64,000 nt of DNA, taken from positions 3,682,001 through 3,746,000 of the forward strand of contig NZ_CP036536.1 of NCBI RefSeq assembly GCF_005222225.1. The letters run 5' to 3'. The notes under the pieces are model-generated. The model saw only the letters and a program-made list of their open reading frames with translations. It had not been told where the DNA came from and did not search any database. Position numbers and translations under genes: made by a program. The stretch is from Salinimonas lutimaris. GTDB lineage: Bacteria; Pseudomonadota; Gammaproteobacteria; Enterobacterales; Alteromonadaceae. This document shows, in pieces, positions 1-9,285 of this stretch; positions within the stretch are counted from its first letter, which is position 1, and every line of letters begins with the position of its first letter.

Positions 1-443
1 AAATCAGTAAGCGCTTCACAATTAATACATTTGTTTCGGTTACTACGGTGTCGGTTCTGTCCGATCTCATCCCACGCTTTGTGGATATTTCCCATGCCGA
101 TCCGATTTTTTCTGCGGTCTTTGGCGGGTTATTGATAGGCGTGGGTATGCTTATTATGTTCAGACACAGCTCCAGCCTGGGCGGCCTCGGCATTCTGGCG
201 TTTTACCTGCAATCCAGATACAGCGTGCGAGCCGGTACATTTCAGCTCAGTGTAGACACTGTGATTTTACTTAGCGCCCTGGCTTTTATTGACTGGCCAC
301 TGGTGATGATCAGTGTGCTGGCAGCCGTGTGTCTGAACATGGTGATTTCTCTAAACCACCGCCCGGAGCGTTATATCGCCAAGCCGCAAAGCAGCCATGT
401 TGAGCCTGATATGACAGACGGCCAGGTGCAGCCCCAAAACTAG
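1..443 (+). CDS. YitT-family membrane protein, C-terminal part (cut by window edge)
   Basis: The reading frame is open back to base 3, so the gene begins outside the window; the first internal start-like codon (GTG at 48) is not the true start. What remains has two or three hydrophobic segments with the glycine-rich stretch GGLLIGVG and the motif RHSSSLGG, followed by HRPERYIA, which match the membrane half of YitT/DUF161 proteins from Proteobacteria. The family are multi-pass inner-membrane proteins of unknown substrate. The last 25 or so residues are polar and look like a cytoplasmic tail. The family call is from remembered motif patterns, not a search. Confidence 0.7.
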   Translation, partial: ISKRFTINTFVSVTTVSVLSDLIPRFVDISHADPIFSAVFGGLLIGVGMLIMFRHSSSLGGLGILAFYLQSRYSVRAGTFQLSVDTVILLSALAFIDWPLVMISVLAAVCLNMVISLNHRPERYIAKPQSSHVEPDMTDGQVQPQN

Positions 444-504
444 CAGGTTGACAGCCATCGCTGTGCAGAATCTGGCGAGGATACGCTGGGTGCAGCAGAA
501 CAAA

Positions 505-529
505 TAAAAAACCCGGCGCAAGCGCCGGG
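505..529 (-). terminator. Rho-independent terminator
   Basis: A perfect 8-bp stem (cccggcgc / gcgccggg, 512-519 and 522-529) with a 2-base loop is followed on the minus strand by a run of six T. It lies 15 bases after the stop of the small basic ORF at 544-621 and also sits downstream of the plus-strand YitT-like gene, where it lacks a T-run. Confidence 0.85.
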
Positions 530-543
530 CAGGAATATGAGGA

Positions 544-621
544 TTACTTGGTTGCTTTTTTCGGAATGGGCTTCGAAAACACACCCCTATTAACACGATG
601 ACGAGAATAGGAAGTCCGCAT
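544..621 (-). CDS. Putative 25-residue basic peptide
   Basis: A minus-strand ATG at 621 opens a 25-codon frame ending at TAA (544-546). The peptide has four Arg, four Lys and one His but no acidic residue, so it would be strongly cationic and could bind RNA or ribosomes; that is inference only. Support for it being a gene: an AGAGG ribosome-binding site about 7 bases before the ATG, an AT-rich upstream region, and a strong terminator directly after the stop, which together make a compact transcription unit. I do not recognise the family. It could instead be a leader or a small RNA with a chance frame. Confidence 0.45.
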   Translation of the reverse strand: MRTSYSRHRVNRGVFSKPIPKKATK

Positions 622-734
622 AGAAAAACCTCTTGTTTGTTATTGACTGTATCCTTACAACAAAAAGGCATCCGAGTGTTGCGCAACACAGTCAATATAA
701 CGAGATAAAGAATGCTTTACCTTTATCCTTTAGG

Positions 735-1514
735 CTAAAGCGCAGTATCCAGTATCATCATAAGGACAAAGCCCCCCATCAACGTAAACGTTGCCAGGTT
801 CTGATTCCCGTTGTTATGGGTCTCAGGGATAATCTCGTCACTGATGATAAACAACATGGCACCGGCAGCAAACGCCAATGCCCAGGGCATAAGAACAGCA
901 GCACTGGATACGGCTGTTGCTCCTATTAACCCGCCTACCGGCTCAATCAGCCCGGAAGCAATCCCAATCAGCGCTGAACGTAGCGCGGTGTACCCTACTG
1001 AAAGTAAAGCCACTGCCACCGCCAGCCCCTCAGGAATATTCTGTAAACCAATACCAATGGCCAGGGTAACGCCGTTTTTCACTTCGCCACCGGCAAACCC
1101 CACCCCCACTGCCAGACCTTCCGGAAAATTATGCAGGGTAATGGCAATCACAAATAACCAGATGCGCCCCAGTTTGTACTTATTACTACCTTCCCGACGC
1201 GAATCAAAGTGCTGATGCGGCGCATACTGATGAATAGCGTATAACACAGCGGCTCCGAGCAGAGTCCCTGCCCCCACAGCCAGTGCCCCAATGAGCTCAG
1301 AGCCATAATCTCTACCGGCGTGCTCCAGTGCAGGTAGCAGTAAGGAAAAAAACGACGCTGCCAGCATAATCCCTGCCGCCAAACTCAACAGCCCGTCCTC
1401 CATCTTGCGCGAGAGTTGGCGAATGGTAAACACACCAAGACTCCCGACCGTGGTCCCAAAACTGGCACACAGACTGGCGAGAAATCCCATGTAAATTACA
1501 TCACTGGCAGGCAT
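735..1514 (-). CDS. ZIP-family divalent metal transporter (GufA/ZupT type)
   Basis: This 259-residue protein has about eight hydrophobic segments and the two ZIP signature sites, HNFPEG in the fourth segment and QNIPEG in the fifth, which form the metal-binding centre in the membrane. A short His-containing loop (HQYAPHQHF) lies between segments three and four, as in many ZIP proteins. The family moves zinc, iron, manganese or other divalent cations into the cytoplasm; the exact metal cannot be told from sequence. It starts at an ATG at 1514 and is followed by the small basic ORF on the same strand after more than 100 bases, so it is probably its own unit. Confidence 0.88.
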   Translation of the reverse strand: MPASDVIYMGFLASLCASFGTTVGSLGVFTIRQLSRKMEDGLLSLAAGIMLAASFFSLLLPALEHAGRDYGSELIGALAVGAGTLLGAAVLYAIHQYAPHQHFDSRREGSNKYKLGRIWLFVIAITLHNFPEGLAVGVGFAGGEVKNGVTLAIGIGLQNIPEGLAVAVALLSVGYTALRSALIGIASGLIEPVGGLIGATAVSSAAVLMPWALAFAAGAMLFIISDEIIPETHNNGNQNLATFTLMGGFVLMMILDTAL

Positions 1515-1575
1515 GAAGAAACGGCTTAAGCATGATGTATTAGTACCAGACTAGAGGGTGACTGGTTCAGTGTGA

Positions 1576-2649
1576 TTAAAGATATTTTACCACCCGTGGC
1601 ACCCGTAAAGAGACCCGGGTCACCAGTTCATAGGACACGGTACCGGCGTATCGGGCAATCTCATCAACAGCCAGATTCTGCCCCCAAAGCTCTACTTTGT
1701 CACCAATTTTAACTTCAGGTAAATCAGTCACATCCACACTGAGCATATCCATCGATACACGCCCGGCTAATGGTGCTCGCTGCTGATTGACCAATACTGG
1801 TGTGCCACTGGGGCAGTGGCGGGGATAGCCGTCAGCATAACCAATACCGATAGTGGCGATGCGACTGGGTCGTGAGGCTGTCCATACCTGCCCGTACCCC
1901 ACGCTCTGGCCAGCCGGAATATCGCGCAGGGCGATAACACTGGCGCGCAGCGTCATGGCCGGTGACAATGCCAGCCCGGTATCACGGTCGACCGGATTAC
2001 ATCCATACATAGCCAGCCCCAGCCGGTTCCACGCACTATGGGCGTCCTGCCAGGCTATAGTAGCGGGCGAATTGGCGATACTCAGTGGTAGCCCCGTACT
2101 GACCGCCAGCTGTTGAATTTTTTGAATCTGCTCACGAGTCAGCGGGTTATCCAGCTCATCAGCACAAGCCATGTGGGTGACCAGCACCATGCCCGGCCGG
2201 ATCAGCGCCTGATATTGCTCCAGCAAACCGCTCACTTCATCAGGATGCACGCCTAACCGGTGCATACCGGTGTCCACTTTGAGCCATAATGCCGGAGGGT
2301 TATCCGAGGTATAGTCAGCTACCCACTCAAACTGCTGTGCATGGTGTAATACCAAAGTCAGCGCCTGCTCAGCGGCCACCAGGCAGTCTTTGGGCTGATG
2401 CGGCCCCTCAAGCACAATAATGGGCGCATCCACGCCTTCCTCGCGCAGCTTTATCGCTTCTTCGATAATGGCCACTGCAAATGCATCAGCCTGATCTCGC
2501 AGCATTCTGGCAATACTGGCAGCACCATGCCCGTAGGCATCCGCCTTCACCACCGCCATAGCTTTACTGTCAGGTGCCAGCTCACGTAGCGCCTTAAAAT
2601 TGCGGATAATGGCATCGGCATGGATGATTGCCTGGGTTTGTCTACTCAC
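1576..2649 (-). CDS. alr: Alanine racemase
   Basis: PLP enzyme interconverting L- and D-alanine in the cytoplasm. The PLP lysine is Lys35 in VVKADAYGHG, and the second catalytic base is the Tyr at about 252 in SVGYG; the C-terminal beta domain (about 235-357) carries the conserved RVSMDM motif. The length of 357 is normal. There is no signal peptide. The gene is transcribed away from the symporter-murQ-namZ genes across a 130-base gap, so it could serve D-Ala made for the cell wall, or return D-Ala released from scavenged peptidoglycan to L-Ala. The second role is inferred from its neighbours only. Confidence 0.96.
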   Translation of the reverse strand: MSRQTQAIIHADAIIRNFKALRELAPDSKAMAVVKADAYGHGAASIARMLRDQADAFAVAIIEEAIKLREEGVDAPIIVLEGPHQPKDCLVAAEQALTLVLHHAQQFEWVADYTSDNPPALWLKVDTGMHRLGVHPDEVSGLLEQYQALIRPGMVLVTHMACADELDNPLTREQIQKIQQLAVSTGLPLSIANSPATIAWQDAHSAWNRLGLAMYGCNPVDRDTGLALSPAMTLRASVIALRDIPAGQSVGYGQVWTASRPSRIATIGIGYADGYPRHCPSGTPVLVNQQRAPLAGRVSMDMLSVDVTDLPEVKIGDKVELWGQNLAVDEIARYAGTVSYELVTRVSLRVPRVVKYL

Positions 2650-2779
2650 TGGCGCTTGTCACTTACTTACTGCAGGTCCTGGTCTGAATCTTATCATGAA
2701 TCAGGCTGCGGTCACCGGTCCTATACTTTAGTCGTCGATTATTCTAAGCTGACCAACGTGTTAGCTTAATCACGAACCT

Positions 2780-4357
2780 ATGCTAAATTCATTTTCCTGG
2801 CCTGATATGCTGGTCATTGCCGCCTATGTATGTCTACTGGTGGTCAGTGGTCTGCTGCTCAATCGCAAAGAACAAAGCACCAGCGGCTTTTTTCTCGGCT
2901 CTCGACAGATGCCGGTCTGGGCGGTGGCGATCTCGGTACTGGCTACCTCGCAGTCTGCCGCCACCTTTTTGGGCGGTCCGGATCAGGGCTACCGGGGAGA
3001 TTTAAGCTACCTGACCACCAATCTGGCTGCTTTTATTGCCGCTGGCGTGGTCGCTGCTGTGCTGTTACCCCGGTTTTACCAGCATCAGGTGTACACCGTT
3101 TACGAGCTACTGGCCCGGCGGTTTTCTGCGGCCAGTCAATATCAGGCCGCCCTGCTGTACCTGGGCGGCCGGGTCTTTGCCAGTGGCGCCCGGCTGTATA
3201 TGGCAGCGCTGGCAGTGGCCATGCTGTTATTTGGTAACATCAGCCCATCCAGCGTCTTGATTGCCATCAGCATTATTACTCTGACGGGTCTGCTGTACAC
3301 CCTGGCCGGCGGTATCCGTACAGTCATTTATACCGATGTTGTGCAGGCGGTGCTGTACATCGCAGCGGCGGTTGCCGTGATCATTACCCTGCTATACCAG
3401 ATTGACGCTGACATAAGCACGATTATCACAGTGCTGCAAACCCCGGCAGACGGCGGGCCCGATAAGCTGACCTGGCTTAACACTGAGCCTGGTCTGGGTG
3501 CAGACAACACCTTTTCTCTGTGGTCCATCCTAACCGGGTTTGTGCTGCTGAATATTGCGGCATTCGGGCTTGATCAGGATATGACCCAGCGTCTGCTGAC
3601 CTGCCAGAACAAACGTCAGGCAACCCGGGCCATGCTGCTGTCGGTGGTCATGGGGATTCCGGTGGTCGGATTATTTATCTGTGCAGGCATGCTGCTGTTC
3701 ATTGTTTATCAGCGCCCGGACTTAACCGGATTGCCTTTGAGTGAGCTGGCTCACTCTTTTCAGGGCCAGACAGAAACCGTGTTTATGCACTATGTGTTAA
3801 ATGCCTTGCCTGCAGGCGTAAAAGGACTGGTGGTCACCGGCATCATTGCCGCGGCGTTATCAACGCTCAATTCTGGCTTAAATGCCATGGCCAGTGTGCT
3901 GGTTCAGGATATTTTGCCCGGCCGTAACGATACCCACACAACCACCAGCCAGGGAGTTCGCGCCGGGCGCTGGGCTATGACCGGTATTGCGGTTGTGCTG
4001 GCCCTGATGGCCGCGCTGTGTTTTTACTGGCAGCAATATACCAGCACCCCGCTGTTACAGTTTGCGCTTGGCGTTATGGTGTTTTCCTACAGCGGTTTGC
4101 TGGGCGTCTATTTTGTGGCTGTTTTTACCCATCGTGGCAGCCAGCGCAGTGTCACTGCGGCCCTGCTCAGCGGTTTTGCTGTGCCCCTGTTATGCCAGCC
4201 TTACATTCAGCACTGGTGGCTGCCCGACACTGCTCATTTTGACCTGGCTTTTACCTGGCAACTGTTATGCGGTGCCACTGTCTCTTTTATGGTGTGCCTG
4301 TGTGGTACACCAACCTTTTGTAAGGAACATTATGAATCACCACGACCCCCTGCTTGA
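2780..4357 (+). CDS. Sodium:solute symporter (SSS family), probable amino-sugar importer
   Basis: A 525-residue protein with about 13 hydrophobic segments and the SSS hallmarks: an N-terminal segment followed by [15 protein letters not shown], the Ser/Ala/Thr-rich [11 protein letters not shown] region that forms part of the sodium site, and a conserved [18 protein letters not shown] stretch near residue 360. The family imports sugars, amino acids or sialic acid with Na+. The last 26 bases overlap the start of murQ, so the two are translationally coupled. By position it occupies the place of the MurP phosphotransferase permease in other murQ operons, and MurNAc or a MurNAc-containing fragment is the most economical substrate guess. 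Confidence 0.88.
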   Translation: MLNSFSWPDMLVIAAYVCLLVVSGLLLNRKEQSTSGFFLGSRQMPVWAVAISVLATSQSAATFLGGPDQGYRGDLSYLTTNLAAFIAAGVVAAVLLPRFYQHQVYTVYELLARRFSAASQYQAALLYLGGRVFASGARLYMAALAVAMLLFGNISPSSVLIAISIITLTGLLYTLAGGIRTVIYTDVVQAVLYIAAAVAVIITLLYQIDADISTIITVLQTPADGGPDKLTWLNTEPGLGADNTFSLWSILTGFVLLNIAAFGLDQDMTQRLLTCQNKRQATRAMLLSVVMGIPVVGLFICAGMLLFIVYQRPDLTGLPLSELAHSFQGQTETVFMHYVLNALPAGVKGLVVTGIIAAALSTLNSGLNAMASVLVQDILPGRNDTHTTTSQGVRAGRWAMTGIAVVLALMAALCFYWQQYTSTPLLQFALGVMVFSYSGLLGVYFVAVFTHRGSQRSVTAALLSGFAVPLLCQPYIQHWWLPDTAHFDLAFTWQLLCGATVSFMVCLCGTPTFCKEHYESPRPPA

Positions 4358-5255
4358 GCAGCTCAACCAGCTGATCTCAGAAGGCCGTAACCCGGACACC
4401 CTGCACATCGATACTGCCAGTACGCTGGACATTGTGACCGCCATCAATACCGAGGATCACAAGGTAGCACCGGCAGTAGCTGCCTGCCTGCCCGATATTG
4501 CCAGGGCGGTTGATTATATCGCTGATGCCCTGCAAAACGGGGGGCGACTGATTTATACCGGCGCCGGCACCAGTGGCCGGCTGGGCATTCTGGATGCAGT
4601 GGAGTGCCGGCCGACTTTTTCGGTGCCCGACACCCTGGTGGTGGGCGTGATTGCCGGGGGCAAAACCGCGATTGAGCATGCCGTTGAAGGCGCCGAAGAC
4701 GATCACGGACAAGGCGCACTGGATCTGGCTGATATCAGGTTAAGCGCGCATGATGTGGTCGTTGGCCTGTCAGCGAGCGGCCGTACCCCGTATGTCACCG
4801 GCGCTTTGGCGTATGCCAGACAGACAGGCTGCAAAACCATTGGTGTGGCCTGCTCACCGAATACGCCGGTTTTGCAGGCCGCCGATGTTGCCATTTGTCC
4901 CCTCGTCGGACCCGAAGCCCTGACCGGTTCTACCCGCATGAAATCGGGCACCGCCCAAAAGCTGGTGCTTAATATGCTGTCTACCGCCACCATGATTAAA
5001 CAGGGGAAAACCTATCAGAATCTGATGGTGGACGTGAATGCCACCAACCACAAACTCAAAGCCCGGGCCAGACGCATCGTGATGCAGGCCACCGATTGTG
5101 ATGAGGCCACCGCAACTGATGCGCTACAACAGGCTGACCAGCAGGCTAAACTGGCTATTTTACTGGTGCTGACCGGACTTGATGTAGAGTCTGCCCGCAC
5201 GCTGCTTAGTCAGCAAAACGGCTATTTACGGCATGCCCTCAAGGCTCATTGCTAA
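4332..5255 (+). CDS. murQ: N-acetylmuramic acid 6-phosphate etherase
   Basis: MurQ cleaves the lactyl ether of MurNAc-6-phosphate to GlcNAc-6-phosphate and D-lactate in the cytoplasm. The 307-residue protein aligns by eye with E. coli MurQ along its length: the SIS-domain phosphosugar motif [16 protein letters not shown], the AVEGAEDD motif with the catalytic acidic residue, [11 protein letters not shown], and [15 protein letters not shown] (first base Thr instead of Ser). The frame extends upstream to 4062, but the ATG at 4332 begins a normal MurQ N-terminus. Its stop overlaps the ATG of namZ (TAATG). Confidence 0.96.
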   Translation: MNHHDPLLEQLNQLISEGRNPDTLHIDTASTLDIVTAINTEDHKVAPAVAACLPDIARAVDYIADALQNGGRLIYTGAGTSGRLGILDAVECRPTFSVPDTLVVGVIAGGKTAIEHAVEGAEDDHGQGALDLADIRLSAHDVVVGLSASGRTPYVTGALAYARQTGCKTIGVACSPNTPVLQAADVAICPLVGPEALTGSTRMKSGTAQKLVLNMLSTATMIKQGKTYQNLMVDVNATNHKLKARARRIVMQATDCDEATATDALQQADQQAKLAILLVLTGLDVESARTLLSQQNGYLRHALKAHC

Positions 5256-6391
5256 TGCGTATTTTACTGTTTTTCAGTTACCTGCTATGCGCATCGGTTC
5301 AGGCTATTACCGTGGGCGCTGACCAGCCGGCAGCCTATCTGCCGCTGCTGGCTGACAAACAGGTCGCCGTGGTCGTTAATCAGACCTCCCGTACCCACCA
5401 GCAGCATCTGGTCGACAGTTTGCTGGCCGCGTCGGTCAATGTTACCCGGGTAATGGCACCGGAACATGGTTTTCGGGGTGAAAAAGGCGCCGGAGAGCAG
5501 GTTGAGGATGCCCGGGACGATAAAACCGGCCTGCCGATTGTGTCGTTGTACGGCGCTAACAAAAAACCTACCCCGCAAATGCTGGCAGACGTAGATGTGC
5601 TGGTATTTGATATTCAGGATGTAGGAACCCGTTTTTATACCTATATCAGTACCCTGCATTATGTGATGGAAGCTGCGGCCGAAAATCAGGTAGCCGTGGT
5701 GGTGCTTGACCGGCCAAACCCGAATGGCCGGTTTGTCGACGGCCCGGTTCGCCAGCCCGGGTTTACTTCTTTTGTGGGGCTGGACCCGATACCGGTGCTG
5801 CACGGCATGACGGTGGGCGAACTGGCCCGGATGATCAAAGGAGAAGGCTGGATACAGCACAGCAAGGCACTGGATTTAACCGTGATTCCGGTGCGTCATT
5901 ATCAGCGCGACATGACCTGGTCACTGCCGGTGCCACCGAGTCCTAACCTGCCCAATGACACCGCCATCCGGCTGTATCCGTCGCTGTGCTTTTTTGAAGC
6001 TACCGCGGTCAGTATCGGGCGCGGTACTGATCTGCCTTTTCAGCTTATCGGCCATGATGCAGTTGCTCTGGGCACCCTGTCAGTCATACCGCGCTCACGC
6101 CCGCAGGCCCCCTCACCTAAATTACAGGATACCCCACTACAGGCCAGGGATTTACGCAGCAGCCCAATCGAAGGGCTGGATTTAAGCCTGCTGATAGATA
6201 CGTATAAGCAGTTTAAGCAAGCCGGTGTCCCGTTTTTCACGCAGCCAGACTTTATGGACAAGCTGGCCGGCACCAACACTTTACGTCAAGCCATTGAGGC
6301 AGGGCACAGCGAGGCACAGATCAAAGCCTCCTGGGAGTCGCAGCTTAACGCGTTTAAAGCCCGGCGCGCACCGTATTTACTGTATGACTAA
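5255..6391 (+). CDS. namZ: Exo-beta-N-acetylmuramidase (DUF1343, GH171)
   Basis: The ATG at 5255 overlaps the murQ stop and opens a signal peptide ([17 protein letters not shown]) before the mature domain; a TTG six bases upstream is less likely. The mature part carries DUF1343 landmarks: VVNQTSRTH, MAPEHGFRG, the VLVFDIQDVGTRFYTYI stretch, VVLDRPNPNG and SIGRGTDLPFQ. The founding member, B. subtilis NamZ (YbbC), removes MurNAc from the non-reducing end of glycan strands, and its gene sits with murQ, nagZ and amiE. Here it would act in the periplasm, making free MurNAc for import. Length 378 fits a single-domain family member. Confidence 0.92.
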   Translation: MRILLFFSYLLCASVQAITVGADQPAAYLPLLADKQVAVVVNQTSRTHQQHLVDSLLAASVNVTRVMAPEHGFRGEKGAGEQVEDARDDKTGLPIVSLYGANKKPTPQMLADVDVLVFDIQDVGTRFYTYISTLHYVMEAAAENQVAVVVLDRPNPNGRFVDGPVRQPGFTSFVGLDPIPVLHGMTVGELARMIKGEGWIQHSKALDLTVIPVRHYQRDMTWSLPVPPSPNLPNDTAIRLYPSLCFFEATAVSIGRGTDLPFQLIGHDAVALGTLSVIPRSRPQAPSPKLQDTPLQARDLRSSPIEGLDLSLLIDTYKQFKQAGVPFFTQPDFMDKLAGTNTLRQAIEAGHSEAQIKASWESQLNAFKARRAPYLLYD

Positions 6392-6480
6392 GCGTGTGTC
6401 ACTGTGAATACCGGCACCAGCGGTTGCCTGCGCCGGCAAAATCTTCTTAAATAGGGACATATCAACACACAGGTAGTTTT

Positions 6481-9285
6481 ATGACCTCAACAGTCAGTGC
6501 GGCGACCACCAGCCATTATGAAGCTTTTCATACCCAGCTTGAGGGCTTTTTGCGCCCAGAGCAGCGTATTGAAGATCTGTCCCGCCGAATTGCCTACAGC
6601 ACTGATGCCAGCTTTTACAGCATGATCCCGCGCCTGGTGCTTAAACTGAATCATCATCACGAAGTACGCCGGGTTCTGGCCCTGGCCAACCGCTGGTCAG
6701 TGCCGGTAACCTTTCGGGCCGCCGGCACCAGTTTATCCGGCCAGGCAGTGACCGAGTCGGTGCTGATCCTGCTCTCCGATCACTGGCAGCAGGCTGAGAT
6801 CCTTGATGACGGCAAGGCCATTAAACTCCAGCCGGGTCTTATCGGGGCCAGAGTCAATCAGCTACTGGCACCCTACCAGCGCAAAATTGGCCCGGATCCG
6901 GCGTCCATTAACACCTGCAAAATTGGAGGTATAGCGGCCAATAATGCGTCCGGCATGTGTTGCGGTGTTAAAAACAATAGCTACCACACCCTTAAGGACA
7001 TGATGTTTCTGTTGGCTGACGGCACCTGTGTGGACACCCGCTCACGCCGCTCAGTGGGTCAGTTCAGACGCAAACATGAGGCCATGCTTAGTGCTCTGTC
7101 GGCCCTGCGCGATGAAGTACGTAACAATCCAGCGCTCAGCGAGCGCATCAGGCACCAGTTCAGGCTAAAAAACACCATGGGCTATGGTCTCAATGCCCTG
7201 CTGGATTACGACGACCCGTTGGATATTCTTACCCACCTGCTAATTGGCTCTGAAGGAACGCTGGGCTTTATTGCCGACATTACCTTAGCAACCATTGCCG
7301 TACCGCAGCACAAAGCCACCGGCCTGTACTTATTCAACAGCCCGGGCGAAGCCTGTGCCCTCATTCCGGTGTTACAGCAACATGGCGCAGAGGCTGTTGA
7401 GTTAATGGACAGCCGCGCCCTGCTCAGTGTAGCCGGCCTGCTCAGCCCGTTTGGTGAATTAACCATAGCAGCCGGTCAGGTGGCACTGTTAATAGAACTG
7501 AGCGCGCCTGATCAGGCTGGCCTGAATCAGGCACTTGAGGAGCTCACCCCGGCTCTGGACAGTGCCCGGCCTGTCTGCCCGTTTACCGGTGATATGCGCC
7601 AGGCAGTTCTGCTGTGGAACATTCGTAAAGGTCTGTTTCCGGCTGTCGGGGCGGTGCGTGAAACCGGCACCACTGTGATTATTGAAGATGTGGCTTTTGT
7701 GCCGGATGAGCTGGCCTGTGGTATTGCAGCGCTGGAGGCGTTGTTTGACCAATACGGGTATGACGAGGCCATCATTTTCGGGCATGCGCTGGATGGTAAT
7801 CTGCATTTTGTGTTTACTCAGGCGTTTGACACTTCTGAACAGGTGCAGCGCTACGATGCCTTTATGCAGGATGTGGCAGCACTGGTCACGCAACAGTTTA
7901 ATGGCACACTGAAAGCTGAACATGGTACCGGCCGGAATATGGCGCCGTTTATTGTTCATCAGTGGGGCGCAGATGGTCTGGCCATTATGCAGCAGATCAA
8001 ACAGATTATTGACCCGGACAACATTCTTAATCCCGGGGTGATTATCAATCAGGATGACCAGGCACACATTCAGCACCTCAAACGGATGCCGGCGGTTGAC
8101 CCGATTGTGGACAAATGTATTGAGTGCGGATTTTGCGAGCCGCAGTGCCCGTCACGCCAGCTTACTCTGACGCCGCGACAGCGTATCGCCCTGATGCGCA
8201 GGGCCGCAGCGCTGCCGGCCCATGAGCAGGCTGAAGTGACCGCTGATTTCAGTTATCTGGGTGAGAAAACCTGCGCGGCGACTGGCTTGTGTGCCACCAG
8301 CTGCCCGGTGGGTATCGATACCGGTGCATGGATTAAGTCCCTGCGCCATCAGCAGACCCCACTGGCCGCTCAGGCACTGGCCGACGACCTGGCTTCAGAG
8401 CATGCTCACTACCGTCGGTTACTCAATTTAGCCAGTAAGACAACCCGCTACCTGCCTGACAGCGCGGTGTCGGTAAGCAGTCGTTTGCTACGCAAAATGA
8501 ATCACCAAATTCCGGTGTATTACAAACAAATTCCCGCCGGAGCCAGCACCACACCGCCGGTGTCCGCCTCGTTCGACGATAAAGTCGTGTACATTACCGG
8601 TTGTCCTAACCGCCTGTTTGACGCCCCATCTGGCCAAACACCATTACCCCAGGTAGTCACCCGGCTGCTTAATAAAGCTCGTACAGAAGTGATACTGGCC
8701 TCTGACAATCCACAGCTGTGCTGCGGCCAGAATTGGGAGTCCAAAGGAAATCAGCAGGCTGCACAGCAATATCAGCACGCCATGACAGCACGTTTGATGC
8801 AGCTGACCGAAAATGGTCGCTGGCCGGTTATTTTTGATACCAGCCCCTGTGCACTCAGTCTGCAGGCTCAGCCTGAGCTGAGCGTGTATGAGTTAAGTCA
8901 GTATCTGCTCGATTACGCCCTGCCCCGGTTATCGGTCACACCGACAGATGAGCCTGTCATGCTTCACCGGACCTGCAGTAGCCTGCATCTGGATGAGGGA
9001 CTCGCACTGACCACGCTGGCTCATCAGCTAAGTCGCCGGGTGATTATTCCGCCCGACATTCAGTGCTGTGGTTTTGCCGGTGATAAAGGGCTACACCTGC
9101 CGGAGCTCAATGCCTCTGCGCTTGCCTCCTTAGCGTCACAGATTCCGGATGACTGCCAGCGCGGTTTTTCAAACAGCCGTACCTGTGAGATAGGCCTGAG
9201 CAAAGCCGGCGGCGTGCCTTACCAACACATTGTTTATCTGCTTGACGAAGTAAGCAAGCCCTTACCAACGGAAACCACATCATGA
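6481..9285 (+). CDS. FAD/Fe-S D-lactate dehydrogenase (Dld-II type)
   Basis: A 934-residue three-part oxidoreductase. Residues about 35-280 form an FAD-binding-4 domain (FRAAGTSLSGQAV, NNASGMCCG); about 290-520 the FAD-oxidase C domain (AEHGTGRNMAPF); 546-610 two 4Fe-4S clusters (Cys546/549/552/556 and Cys598/604/608); about 690-900 two CCG domains (Cys747-748, Cys862-863). The family oxidises D-2-hydroxyacids and passes electrons to the respiratory chain. Shewanella D-lactate dehydrogenase Dld-II has this build and about this length. D-lactate is made by MurQ two genes upstream, which fits well. D-2-hydroxyglutarate (YdiJ-like) is the main alternative. A 90-base gap precedes it, so it may have its own promoter. 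Confidence 0.85.
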   Translation: MTSTVSAATTSHYEAFHTQLEGFLRPEQRIEDLSRRIAYSTDASFYSMIPRLVLKLNHHHEVRRVLALANRWSVPVTFRAAGTSLSGQAVTESVLILLSDHWQQAEILDDGKAIKLQPGLIGARVNQLLAPYQRKIGPDPASINTCKIGGIAANNASGMCCGVKNNSYHTLKDMMFLLADGTCVDTRSRRSVGQFRRKHEAMLSALSALRDEVRNNPALSERIRHQFRLKNTMGYGLNALLDYDDPLDILTHLLIGSEGTLGFIADITLATIAVPQHKATGLYLFNSPGEACALIPVLQQHGAEAVELMDSRALLSVAGLLSPFGELTIAAGQVALLIELSAPDQAGLNQALEELTPALDSARPVCPFTGDMRQAVLLWNIRKGLFPAVGAVRETGTTVIIEDVAFVPDELACGIAALEALFDQYGYDEAIIFGHALDGNLHFVFTQAFDTSEQVQRYDAFMQDVAALVTQQFNGTLKAEHGTGRNMAPFIVHQWGADGLAIMQQIKQIIDPDNILNPGVIINQDDQAHIQHLKRMPAVDPIVDKCIECGFCEPQCPSRQLTLTPRQRIALMRRAAALPAHEQAEVTADFSYLGEKTCAATGLCATSCPVGIDTGAWIKSLRHQQTPLAAQALADDLASEHAHYRRLLNLASKTTRYLPDSAVSVSSRLLRKMNHQIPVYYKQIPAGASTTPPVSASFDDKVVYITGCPNRLFDAPSGQTPLPQVVTRLLNKARTEVILASDNPQLCCGQNWESKGNQQAAQQYQHAMTARLMQLTENGRWPVIFDTSPCALSLQAQPELSVYELSQYLLDYALPRLSVTPTDEPVMLHRTCSSLHLDEGLALTTLAHQLSRRVIIPPDIQCCGFAGDKGLHLPELNASALASLASQIPDDCQRGFSNSRTCEIGLSKAGGVPYQHIVYLLDEVSKPLPTETTS

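Noticed and set aside
4062-4331. Upstream extension of murQ
   Set aside because: It is the symporter coding sequence in another frame; the ATG at 4332 gives a normal MurQ N-terminus.
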